Positions 47,241-59,100 of a stretch of DNA of 64,000 nt are shown here, in pieces (the first letter of the stretch is position 1; every line of letters begins with the position of its first letter). The notes under the pieces were generated by a model. The model ran no database searches. It was given only the letters and a program-made list of their open reading frames with translations, and was not told the DNA's origin. The stretch spans positions 2,668,501 to 2,732,500 of the forward strand of contig OY727103.1 of NCBI GenBank assembly GCA_963402885.1, written 5' to 3'. This DNA comes from Antedon bifida. Its lineage: Eukaryota > Echinodermata > Crinoidea > Comatulida > Antedonidae. The position numbers and the translations under genes are program-made.

Positions 47241-49307
47241 AACACCCCTACCTGTCCGGTAGGGCACCCTCTAGTGGCAACGTATCAGCGTCGTCATGAA
47301 GACCTGTTGTTGAGTGGGCAGTGGGAGGGTGTGGCAATCATAGACTAACAACACCATTTCTGGTTGGTGTAGTGTACTGTATTCATTCCTAGCTTACGTG
47401 GATAAACTGACATAGACGAAAAATGGAATAATAATCGGTGCAGATACAAGCAATTTAAGTTGAAAACATCATTAATGGAATATTTATGAAATTAAAATAA
47501 CACAAATGTATATCCAGTGTCTATTTCGTGCCTAGCTTACCTAGATAAACCAACAATAGCCCCTTCTCCTCGAAGAGTGAGATATAACTCGAAAAGTAGA
47601 AGTTTTCATTGAATTCCCCTCTCCACAAATGGTATAGTCCATGAACTATGCCCTCAAGTGGGAGCCTGCCCACAAACCACCATCATCATTTCTTTTCGAG
47701 ACATGAAAGAGTAAACATGTCTTCAAAGAGCTTGCACAGTTTCTTGCTGTTGCAATAGAGTTTTGATACTGAGACTGCTGCTATATGAAGCTAAGTAGTT
47801 TTTCTTGGTTACAGAGATTCATATCCAGTATTATGTCCTTTGAATAAGATTTGAGTGAAGTCGTACTAGTAGTACCAGAAGGAAGATAGAATGAGCTTAC
47901 TTCCTTATATGCATAGTATTATATTTACCCACCCATGAGGGAAGTAATTCATAACCTGTGTATACAAAGAGTGTACTGTGTTGAAAGGATATAAAACATC
48001 TATGCAACTGTTAGTGGTTAGGGAAATACAAAATAATGGTTCACTGAATAGTGAGATATTATCTGTATTTAAGAGGAACTATATAATAAGCAAAAAATAT
48101 CAATGAGTATTTTATGTACAATGTAGAAGAGTGTGTTTCTGCTGCATGGAAGGCATCGATATGAGAAATAAAGTTGTATATAGACTGCATTTTGTGCTCC
48201 AAACTAACCGGTGAAATGAGTGGTTGGTCATCGAATGAAAATGTGAAAATACCCAAAAAGAGAAATAGAAAGAAAATGAACCTGTTGCCTCTGTTGGGTA
48301 ATCAAATACCGTGTTTATACGGGAAGAGCAATATGTAGGATGCAGAGAGATCCAAAGGTTTACCTGTAGTTTGGAAACGATCAGTGTCCGCCCCTTAAAC
48401 GGATTTTTGATTGGGCAATTGGCATATTGAAATGTTTAGTAACAGCAGTGGGTAACAAAACAAAACACTTCACACTTACAATACTAGGATTTGTCCGGGA
48501 GAATATATATATATATATATTTGTGTGTGTCTTAATGCTGTGTGTGATTTACAGTAGGCTAATTTCACTACAAGCGTGTGTATGCTAATTTGGTGTAGCC
48601 TTTCAACTAACAATAGATTCTGTTGACTAACAATAGAACAGCAACGCCAGAAACAAATTTGAAAAGAAATAGGTTTTTTAAACTACTCGTATCAAAAAAC
48701 CTGTAAATTAAATCAATTTATATTGTAAGATTACAAATCACAAATTATAAGTTTTGCCTCTTAATTGTAGAAAAATGAAGTTTTTTGGACAAGTAGTTCT
48801 TGAGAAAATGCAATTTCTGTTGACTTGTTACTTTAAGACTGCTCGTCTGTCCTATCTTTTAACACTAGCATGTCTGAAAATTATATATATATGAGAATTG
48901 GGACCGTGGTCCGGATTGCCTCCAATATTTAATGGTATGGTCCTTGACCACAGATCTATCTGTATATTCATTTTGTAATTAGTTTTTGAGTAATCCTGCT
49001 AACAAACAAACAAGCACACACACACGATTGATTACATATACTTCCTTGGTGGAGGTAAATTAAGCAATGTGTAAATGAAGGTATGTATATAAGAGGCACC
49101 AATTTGGGGAAACATAACAATAGAGTGAGTGTAGACATTATATGTTTTGATTCATTTTAATGTCAGACATAATTCCAGTTTACGCAAAGAAAATGAAAAA
49201 CTTAAAATAGTTAATGTATTTTTTATTTAACAATTCATGTAGTATGTTACAGGATGATTAAAGAACATTTATAGGACCAGTGTGAAAATTGTCTTTTTGT
49301 TTTGTAG
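47241..49307. other. Non-coding tract upstream of the small orphan gene
   Basis: CTATTTCGTGCCTAGCTTACC with CTCGAAAAGTAG at 47519-47601 matches 41879-41949, so it is a dispersed repeat. A (TA)n microsatellite lies at 48505-48521. No coding exon was found. Any 5' UTR exon of the gene at 49313 would lie here or further left. Confidence 0.4.
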
Positions 49308-49312
49308 GAAAA

Positions 49313-50204
49313 ATGAGTCATGAAATGGAATTGAGAGTCATCAAACTGAATGGATTGAACAGGTATCTTGTTAAATTAATAGAGCAAGGCAATGAAGTAG
49401 ATGAAGAACAGGAAGCTTTGTTGTGTGCAATGACCATAGACATGACATGTCTGAGAAATGAAATAAGAAATTGTAAATGTACAGTTGAATTATATCAACA
49501 GAAGTTTGAACAAGTAAGTATTTATTTATCCAGGTAAGCGGCATCAAAGTTGAGACATAATTTGTAGGCAAACTTTACATTAAGGAAGAATAATATAAGT
49601 AGAAATCTGTTCTTTTTGTTTTGGCAGCTTCAACTTCGTATACATGAAGATGTTGACGATGAAATTGGCAAATTGATGGGATTGGCTAAAGCAGTAAGTA
49701 TTTTGTATCTGAACATAAAGTTATTTATCCTTGAAATGAGAAGAAAAAGTGACGCAGTTGAACAGACAGCTGTAGCCTATATGTTGAAATTGAAGTGAAG
49801 TAGTGAAGGGAATCAATGGCATAGTTGTCATGCAAAAAAGGAAGTTAATGAGTGCATAATATTAGCAATAAAATATTCATATTCATATTCATATTCATTT
49901 ATTATCCAGATAAATAATAACAATAATACAAAAAGCATAAATTACATTAACAAAAACAAGCATAGAAAAAACGCAGAAACTATCCTGGCGGATTGTCAAA
50001 AAGCAAAAAATATCGCTATAGAAGACTCTCCTGATAGTGCTGGTGGCAAAATAACAGAAACAAGGTTAAACATTTAACAATCCGGTAACATAGAATAATA
50101 TTAATAATAATATATTGAAATTATTTGTTTAGCTCAGCAAGAAATATGTAGATGTTGTGAAGCAGCAACATAATATGTGGAAGAATGGATTGAATGATTT
50201 GTGA
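49313..50204 (+). CDS. Three-exon small helical protein, unrecognised
   Basis: Exons 49313-49513, 49628-49693 and 50133-50204 join in frame to 112 codons plus TGA. The donors are CAA|GTAAGT and GCA|GTAAGT, and the acceptors are TTGGCAG and TTTGTTTAG. A further acceptor (TTTTGTAG, 49307) lies 5 bp before the ATG, so a non-coding first exon is likely. The product is Glu/Lys/Leu-rich with heptad-like spacing (LNRYLVKLIEQG, LRIHEDVDDEIGKLMGLAKA) and no signal peptide or membrane segment, which fits a coiled coil or helical bundle. A read-through form of the second exon would add 34 residues and stop at 49798. I prefer the spliced form because its third exon keeps polar, helical composition. No family is recognised. 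Short exons make it possible that part of this is a chance assembly. Confidence 0.5.
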
Positions 50205-52799
50205 ATGAGTCAGGAAAAAGTGCAAGAACCTACAAATGTATGGGTGAAGACACAAGGGGCGAAATCCATGAAAGTTGTACATAAATACGTATGCTGAGTT
50301 CCAGCCCTGGTAAAGAAGGAGGGATGGATTCGCCACTGCCTGTGTGTGTAAATAGTGTGCGGGCTATATTGTCAGCACCCACCCCCTCAGCACAGATCGT
50401 TATATTGTATATTAATTATAGTGTTTGAAGGATCTTTGCCTTGTATGTTTTTAACATATTGCTACGACCTTTAGTGTACATAATGTAGCATCACGATATG
50501 GGCAATTTGTTGGTGGTATCCTCTATTGTAAATACATCCTTTGATCTTGTATTATATGCAATTAGTTTGACTGTAAATAGAGTAGAGAATACTTTGTTGA
50601 AGGCATATATGTGTATATGTACAGTATATACTCAGAAGAAAACAACAAATTAAAGAAGTTCCGACAGTCACATTTGAGTGTCCGGACCAGTGCACTTAGT
50701 GTTTGAAAATGTATGTTTTGATCAGTAAATGTTTGTAAATTGTATTGACGTTGATGCTATGGTAGTAGCAGTTAGTAGTGTATATTAACGTACCGTAGAA
50801 GATCACCATTGAGAAACCCCTAATCTGGAGACAGTAAAATTCTTCAGAATTTTTTTAGTGTTTATGATGTTTTGGGGTGGAATTAGTTGGGTTTCGAAAG
50901 TGTCGCCCTATAGAGGTTGTACTGTCTGACAAGTAATACGGCATTCATAATAATACATAAGTTGATGTCTCTGTACAGTAAATTGTATTATATAGGAGAT
51001 GAGTTAGAATAGAATGGTAGGATAAGTTTGTAATATAATTAAGTAGTAATATTCATATATCTTGAACAATTGTTTGAAACAGTTCAAGAAATGGAAGATG
51101 ACATTTACATTGAGTTAAATGGTAACGATAAATAGGAACTGTTTCAGAGATAGGATAAAGAAGTAAAAGAACTTCTTATACCAACCCATAAACAAGAAAA
51201 AGACATATAAACATGTGCATGACATATCATTTGCTAATGATAGAGATATAAATAGTTAGAATAGAAATAAGTAGAAGAAATAAAAATGGAACTGTGGCAC
51301 ATTATGATTGTGTTTGGAAATGTATGTTTTGGTAAGGGAATATAAAATATTGTAGTCAATGTATATTGAATCAGGAAGGGATCTGTAAGCATGAGTAAGT
51401 CAACAACTGATGTTTTCTGTAAAGTTATGTAACATTATTGTAAAATAAATGATATTGATGATTTTTAATGACCCTGTTATGGCAAATTGAAGCAGACGAG
51501 AGGCAACGGTAATAGAAATATATATTCAATCATTCATTCATTCATTCATTCATTCAATATTTTATTTGGGAAACTGTGGTCCATAGAAAGTAAATTACAT
51601 ATAAATGAAATAAATAAAAGAAACAAAATTACTACTACTCATCTCAGGATGGCATTCCATCTGGAGAGCATCTTCGACTTAACTAAGACGTTGCTTATAA
51701 TCGTTGAGATTGAAATATTTTTGCTTGCATTAAGTCTACACATCAGGCCATATATATATACTTCCAGATCATTAACATTTTTCCATTGATAGAGTTTCAA
51801 TATTAACCACCATTTAAGATGCGTTTTATCTACCAAGCTATCTGGTGTACTCTTTGTCTTCACAATCTTTTCACTAGCATGTGCCTCCTTTGTTTTTATT
51901 TCTGTTATTCCAATTCACCCAGGCAGCGCTTGTGTGCTTATTGTACTGATTACTTTGTACAACTACGGTCAATTGCACTGATGAAGGGATAGTGTAGCCC
52001 GAAAGCTGTGCTTCTTTTTCTGGATGATATAATTTATCGTTTTATTTAGCTTTTTGCTTGTTTTTTATTTCCATAGAGAACCAGCCACTGATACCCACAG
52101 CATTGTCAGTCCATATCTTATTTGTATCTCCATTGAGATCCAGCCACTGATACCATTGTCATTTTGTCAGTGCTTATTTAATATTGTCGTTATGTTCAGT
52201 AATTTGCAATTTGATATCTATGGTGTCAGTTGACAGCATAGGTTGTAGACAAGAACGAGTGTCAGGAGTGGTGAAGTTGGCAAGGAGAAAAGAAGGATGG
52301 CTCACCAAAGTGAAGGTGGTAACTGGAGTCAGTGAACAGCATGTGACGGTGAGATGCGAGGCTGTTTGCGGGGCCGGAGCAGGTGAGAAAGGGACTTTTT
52401 ACTTTGGATAATATAGATTGAGATTGATAGATGCAGCATTGTGTGTATCAGCTACGTTGATGTAGCGTATGGAAACACGTATGTATGACACGACCGTGAA
52501 GATGTATAATTGAATTGCGTAGGTGAAGAGATACAGAGGAGAGTGAAGGCCGTTGATATTTGGAATTGATGGTTGGGAGGGCTTCTATCGGGATGGTCCG
52601 AGAGAGTGTTTGGAATGGCCCCTGAAGAAGTACGCACACATGGGCGTGTGGGGAATAGGGGGGTGTCGACGCAGACGGGAATATTGTGGACTTTGCAAGT
52701 GGAACGCTGGAACATTTGGCAATGTGGGCAAAGAGAAAATGTGTTGTTGAAGTGGGCAGTAATGATTAGAATTAATAGAAATATTACTTAATGAATGCA
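50205..52799. other. Non-coding tract with dispersed repeats
   Basis: An ATTC microsatellite (51527-51556) is followed by TTTTATTTGGGAAACTGTGG, a LINE-like tail. CCAGCCACTGATACC occurs twice (52082, 52141) and matches 32075. From about 52200 the composition becomes G-rich, and open frames on both strands overlap each other (52184-52411, 52553-52791), so none is convincing. Confidence 0.4.
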
Positions 52800-52814
52800 A
52801 AAGATACATTGTAG

Positions 52815-53440
52815 CAAAGAAAATATACGCGAACGTAGTGACGTACGTATCACACGCACGGGGTAATCGTAAGAAGTTGCGTTGAATGTGGACCTTTGTA
52901 ACTTTTTGTAGTATGTGATCGGGGGCTGAAATATATCATATAAAATATAGGCGAGCGTAGTGACGTACGTACCCCACGCACGGGCAAGCGGTGATCGTAT
53001 GAAGTGGCGTTGAAGTAGGACCTTTGTAAGTTTTTGTTGTATGTGATTGGGGCTAAAATGTATTATATGAAATATACGCGAACGTAGTGACGTACGTACC
53101 CCACGCACGGGCAAGCGGTGATCGTATGAAGTTGCGTTGAAGTAGGACCTTTGTAAGTTTTTGTTGTATGTGATCGGGGGCTAAAATGTATTATATGAAA
53201 TATACGCGAACGTAGTGACGTACGTACGGGCAAGCGGTAAATGTATGAAGTTGCGTTGAAGTAGGACCTTTGTAACTTTTTGGTGTATTTGATCGGGGGC
53301 TAAATTGTAGCATAGAAAATATACGCGAACCTAGTGATGTAGGGACCCGACGCACGGGCAAGCGGTAATCGTAAGAAGTTGCGTTGAACGTGGACCTTTG
53401 TAAGTTTTTGTTGTATGTGATCGGGCGCGATGTTGTTAGT
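52815..53440. repeat. Tandem repeat, 119-128-bp unit, five copies
   Basis: Units are marked by TACGCGAACGTAGTGACG-type starts at 52826, 52948, 53075, 53203 and 53322. Each unit continues with CGTACCCCACGCACGGGCAA, AAGTTGCGTTGAA, GGACCTTTGTAA and GTGATCGGGGGCTAAA. Copies three and four are the most alike. CpG is much denser than in the surroundings. Confidence 0.88.
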
Positions 53441-53930
53441 GCAATGGTGGGTAGACTTGTAAATATAGTTGAGTTGGAAATGATGCGGAATGTTGCAAAG
53501 GGAGTATACATACTTATGATGACGTTAATAAATGCGTAGAAAGTAACTTCTGTACACGTGTCGGGTGGTCCCTGTAAGGAAGTTATTATCCAAGAATGAT
53601 TAGTAGGCCTAATAAGGTGTTCTCCTCCTCCGAATGTAAGATGTTGAATTTGGAAATGATGCGGATTGTTTCAGAGGGAGGATACCGGCCGGTAACTATT
53701 AATAATTGTGGTTACTGGTAATAAATTCGTAGAAAGGGACACCGCCAGTAATGTTCAGCCTGTGATGGTCGCTGTAAATTAGAAGTTTTATTATGATATT
53801 GAATAAAACAGTAAAGATATTGCTATGTAAAGTTTATTTTATTGTTTTAAGTCTATGATACGTAATGCGGACGTATAGAAACAGTGGGGGGGGGGGGGGG
53901 GGATAGAAGAAAGGAAATTGGAAAGAAGTT

Positions 53931-54002
53931 GCCCTGGGAGAGATTCGAACCCACAACCCTGTAGGCCGTAAGCACACGTTTACTACATTGAGTCATCGCG
54001 GC
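53931..54002 (-). ncRNA. tRNA-like module 1 (SINE head type)
   Basis: 72 nt on the - strand, the length of a tRNA. A box-A-like TGACTCAATGTAGTA sits at positions 8-22 and a box-B-like GGTTCGAATCT sits at the T-arm position. The anticodon region TGTGC-TTACGGC-CTACA has a seven-base loop with ACG in the anticodon place (Arg-like). The acceptor ends GCC/GGC pair but the middle of the stem does not, so it is not a functional tRNA by sight. It lies within a unit repeated 329 bp away. Confidence 0.5.
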
Positions 54003-54259
54003 AAGTTAATAAACTGAGTGGGTTATTTAGAAATTGAGTGAGGGAATCATTTTAAGCGACCAATGAGAACGCAAGAGACGCGTACGTATTGTAATTATAA
54101 TATGTTATGTGAAATGATGGTGATTTGTGGAAATGGTGGATATTATGTTAATGAATGCATGAAAAGGGACACCGCCAGGCAAGTGCGTAACTATGAATAA
54201 TACGTAGAAGCGGAGGTATGAAAACAGTGGAGAAGTAAAAAGAAAGGAAAGCGTAAAGA

Positions 54260-54331
54260 AGGTGGCTTGGGATTCGAACCCACAACCCTCTGGGCTGTAA
54301 GCACACGTTTACTCCATTGAGTCATCAAGGC
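54260..54331 (-). ncRNA. tRNA-like module 2 (SINE head type)
   Basis: Same arrangement as module 1: TGACTCAATGGAGTA box A and GGTTCGAATCCC box B. The flanks are also duplicated (AATTGAG-GA-GGAATCAT and CCAATGAG to the right; AGAAAGGAAA to the left). A TTTTT run lies about 20 nt past its 3' end on the - strand, a possible pol III stop. Acceptor pairing is worse than in module 1. Confidence 0.5.
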
Positions 54332-54424
54332 AAGTTAAAAGAATCATTGGGTTAATTAGAAATTGAGGGATGGAATCATGTTAAGCGGCCAATGAGGAAG
54401 CAGGATGCGCGTAGGTTAATAGAG

Positions 54425-54510
54425 TAAAAAAGGCAGTGGGATTTGAACGCGTCACCCTGGCCATTCAATGAACTCAGTGGTTGACTATAACAGACCAATG
54501 AAAAGGTAGG
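54425..54510 (-). ncRNA. Possible third, degenerate tRNA-like module
   Basis: On the - strand, GCGTTCAAATCCCACTGCC is box-B-like and is followed at once by TTTTTTACTC, a good pol III terminator. The 5' half is only weakly box-A-like. AACAGACCAATGAAAAGG to its right echoes the flanks of modules 1 and 2. Confidence 0.3.
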
Positions 54511-55011
54511 AGGTGGATAATGAATATGTAAATAGATATGGAAGTATATGTATGTGCATAATGTTGATGGAAGTAGGTTGGTGAGTTTATGCGTTGTTAG
54601 TAAGCAGTAGGAATATGTGTGCATGATATGAATATGCATGTTTCTTTGTTAGGGCGATAGTGTGAAATAAAGTGGCAGGACGACACTTGTTTGTTGTCAT
54701 GGTGTATATGAGTATGTATATGCAAGTTTGAGTTGTTGAGGATAGTTAGTTAGTGCAACTTGACTCCGGGTTTCCGGGATGTAGATGTTCTACCCTGGAT
54801 GGCTTAGGAGTGGGTGATGGATAGTTGGTACCCCGGTGGGGTAGCAACAACGACAGATGTAGGTGCTTGATACTGATTGCACTTCTTCAGGTCAAGTGTG
54901 GATGAACCGTATGAGACAGAGCCACCTGTTGTAGGTGGTGTTGACGACTCCGGTATGTCCGATAGGAAGTTGTTGGGACCATGATCCACTGTTGCACTAA
55001 CTGACGTGCGC

Positions 55012-56134
55012 GTTTGTTTCCTGTAAGTATAGCGCCACCAACCAAACTCCGTTTATTTCCTGTAAGTATAGCGCCACCAACCAACCTCCGTTTATTTCCT
55101 ATAAGTATAGCGCCACCAACCAAACTCCGTTTATTTCCTATAAGTATAGCTTATGTTGCCCTAACTGACGTGCGTGTTTGTTTCCTGTAAGTATAGCGCC
55201 ACCAACCAAACTCCGTTTGTTTCCTATAAGTATAGCGCCACCAACCAAACTCCGTTTGTTTCCTATAAGTATAGCGCCACCAACCAAACTCCGTTTGTTT
55301 CCTATAAGTATAGCGCCACCAACCAAACTCCGTTTGTTTCCTATAAGTATAGCGCCACCAACCAAACTCCGTTTATTTCCTATAAGTATAGCGCCACCAG
55401 CCAAACTCCGTTTATTTCCTATAAGTATAGCGCCACCAGCCAAACTCCGTTTATTTCCTATAAGTATAGCGCCACCAGCCAAACTCCGTTTATTTCCTAT
55501 AAGTATAGCGCCACCAGCCAAACTCCGTTTATTTCCTATAAGTATAGCGCCACCAGCCAAACTCCGTTTATTTCCTATAAGTATAGCGCCACCAGCCAAA
55601 CTCCGTTTATTTCCTATAAGTATAGCGCCACCAGCCAAACTCCGTTTATTTCCTATAAGTATAGCGCCACCAGCCAAACTCCGTTTATTTCCTATAAGTA
55701 TAGCGCCACCAGCCAAACTCCGTTTAATTCCTATAAGTATAGCGCCACCAACCAAACTCCGTTTATTTCCTATAAGTATAGCGCCACCAACCAAACTCCG
55801 TTTATTTCCTATAAGTATAGCGCCACCAACCAAACTCCGTTTATTTCCTATAAGTATAGCGCCACCAACCAAACTCCGTTTATTTCCTATAAGTATAGCG
55901 CCACCAACTATTTCCTATAAGTATAGCGCCACCAACCAAACTCCGTTTATTTCCTATAAGTATAGCGCCACCAACCAAACTCCGTTTATTTCCTATAAGT
56001 ATAGCGCCACCAACCAAACTCCGTTTATTTCCTGTAAGTATAGCGCCACCAACCAAACTCCGTTTATTTCCTGTAAGTATAGCGCCACCAACCAAACTCC
56101 GTTTATTTCCTGTAAGTATAGCGCCACCAACCAA
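55012..56134. repeat. 39-bp minisatellite, about 29 copies
   Basis: Each unit contains CCTATAAGTATAGCGCC followed by ACCAACCAAACTCCGTTTAT. A first block (55012-55150, about 3.5 copies) and a second block (55176-56134, 25 copies) each begin with CTAACTGACGTGCG. One copy at 55878-55908 is cut short. Variants are clustered: ACCAGCC fills a run of central copies, while CCTGTAAG occurs only at the outer ends. Because 39 is a multiple of three, each frame repeats 13 residues, and frames on both strands stay open; I do not treat these as genes. Confidence 0.97.
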
Positions 56135-56145
56135 AGTATAAGTAT

Positions 56146-59100
56146 ATATTTACTATAAGTATAACGAAAATTATTTACTATAAGTATAACGAAAATTATT
56201 TACTATAAGTATAACGAAAATTATTTACTATAAGTATAACGAAAATTATTTACTATAAGTATAACGAAAATTATTTACTATAAGTATAACGAAAATTATT
56301 TACTATAAGTATAACGAAAATTATTTACTATAAGTATAACGAAAATTATTTACTATAAGTATAACGAAAATTATTTACTATAAGTATAACGAAAATTATT
56401 TACTATAAGTATAACGAAAATTATTTACTATAAGTATAACGAAAATTATTTACTATAAGTATAACGAAAATTATTTACTATAAGTATAACGAAAATTATT
56501 TACTATAAGTATAACGAAAATTATTTACTATAAGTATAACGAAAATTATTTACTATAAGTATAACGAAAATTATTTACTATAAGTATAACGAAAATTATT
56601 TACTATAAGTATAACGAAAATTATTTACTATAAGTATAACGAAAATTATTTACTATAAGTATAACGAAAATTATTTACTATAAGTATAACGAAAATTATT
56701 TACTATAAGTATAACGAAAATTATTTACTATAAGTATAACGAAAATTATTTACTATAAGTATAACGAAAATTATTTACTATAAGTATAACGAAAATTATT
56801 TACTATAAGTATAACGAAAATTATTTACTATAAGTATAACGAAAATTATTTACTATAAGTATAACGAAAATTATTTACTATAAGTATAACGAAAATTATT
56901 TACTATAAGTATAACGAAAATTATTTACTATAAGTATAACGAAAATTATTTACTATAAGTATAACGAAAATTATTTACTATAAGTATAACGAAAATTATT
57001 TACTATAAGTATAACGAAAATTATTTACTATAAGTATAACGAAAATTATTTACTATAAGTATAACGAAAATTATTTACTATAAGTATAACGAAAATTATT
57101 TACTATAAGTATAACGAAAATTATTTACTATAAGTATAACGAAAATTATTTACTATAAGTATAACGAAAATTATTTACTATAAGTATAACGAAAATTATT
57201 TACTATAAGTATAACGAAAATTATTTACTATAAGTATAACGAAAATTATTTACTATAAGTATAACGAAAATTATTTACTATAAGTATAACGAAAATTATT
57301 TACTATAAGTATAACGAAAATTATTTACTATAAGTATAACGAAAATTATTTACTATAAGTATAACGAAAATTATTTACTATAAGTATAACGAAAATTATT
57401 TACTATAAGTATAACGAAAATTATTTACTATAAGTATAACGAAAATTATTTACTATAAGTATAACGAAAATTATTTACTATAAGTATAACGAAAATTATT
57501 TACTATAAGTATAACGAAAATTATTTACTATAAGTATAACGAAAATTATTTACTATAAGTATAACGAAAATTATTTACTATAAGTATAACGAAAATTATT
57601 TACTATAAGTATAACGAAAATTATTTACTATAAGTATAACGAAAATTATTTACTATAAGTATAACGAAAATTATTTACTATAAGTATAACGAAAATTATT
57701 TACTATAAGTATAACGAAAATTATTTACTATAAGTATAACGAAAATTATTTACTATAAGTATAACGAAAATTATTTACTATAAGTATAACGAAAATTATT
57801 TACTATAAGTATAACGAAAATTATTTACTATAAGTATAACGAAAATTATTTACTATAAGTATAACGAAAATTATTTACTATAAGTATAACGAAAATTATT
57901 TACTATAAGTATAACGAAAATTATTTACTATAAGTATAACGAAAATTATTTACTATAAGTATAACGAAAATTATTTACTATAAGTATAACGAAAATTATT
58001 TACTATAAGTATAACGAAAATTATTTACTATAAGTATAACGAAAATTATTTACTATAAGTATAACGAAAATTATTTACTATAAGTATAACGAAAATTATT
58101 TACTATAAGTATAACGAAAATTATTTACTATAAGTATAACGAAAATTATTTACTATAAGTATAACGAAAATTATTTACTATAAGTATAACGAAAATTATT
58201 TACTATAAGTATAACGAAAATTATTTACTATAAGTATAACGAAAATTATTTACTATAAGTATAACGAAAATTATTTACTATAAGTATAACGAAAATTATT
58301 TACTATAAGTATAACGAAAATTATTTACTATAAGTATAACGAAAATTATTTACTATAAGTATAACGAAAATTATTTACTATAAGTATAACGAAAATTATT
58401 TACTATAAGTATAACGAAAATTATTTACTATAAGTATAACGAAAATTATTTACTATAAGTATAACGAAAATTATTTACTATAAGTATAACGAAAATTATT
58501 TACTATAAGTATAACGAAAATTATTTACTATAAGTATAACGAAAATTATTTACTATAAGTATAACGAAAATTATTTACTATAAGTATAACGAAAATTATT
58601 TACTATAAGTATAACGAAAATTATTTACTATAAGTATAACGAAAATTATTTACTATAAGTATAACGAAAATTATTTACTATAAGTATAACGAAAATTATT
58701 TACTATAAGTATAACGAAAATTATTTACTATAAGTATAACGAAAATTATTTACTATAAGTATAACGAAAATTATTTACTATAAGTATAACGAAAATTATT
58801 TACTATAAGTATAACGAAAATTATTTACTATAAGTATAACGAAAATTATTTACTATAAGTATAACGAAAATTATTTACTATAAGTATAACGAAAATTATT
58901 TACTATAAGTATAACGAAAATTATTTACTATAAGTATAACGAAAATTATTTACTATAAGTATAACGAAAATTATTTACTATAAGTATAACGAAAATTATT
59001 TACTATAAGTATAACGAAAATTATTTACTATAAGTATAACGAAAATTATTTACTATAAGTATAACGAAAATTATTTACTATAAGTATAACGAAAATTATT

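Noticed and set aside
47019-47267. Overlapping 68-82-codon frames on both strands at the hAT right end
   Set aside because: They lie in GC-rich self-complementary terminal sequence of the element and have no transposase motif.
52184-52791. Several overlapping 60-90-codon frames on both strands
   Set aside because: The G-rich composition lowers stop frequency. The frames overlap in conflicting directions and none shows a recognisable motif or splice structure.
53931-54331. Functional tRNA-Arg genes
   Set aside because: The acceptor and T stems have several mismatches. Only the promoter boxes and length are tRNA-like, so I call them tRNA-like modules.
55138-56158. Open frames of 244-326 codons on both strands in the 39-bp array
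   Set aside because: They exist because 39 is divisible by three and the unit lacks stops. Open frames on both strands with 13-residue repeats and no signal or domain indicate a minisatellite, not a gene.
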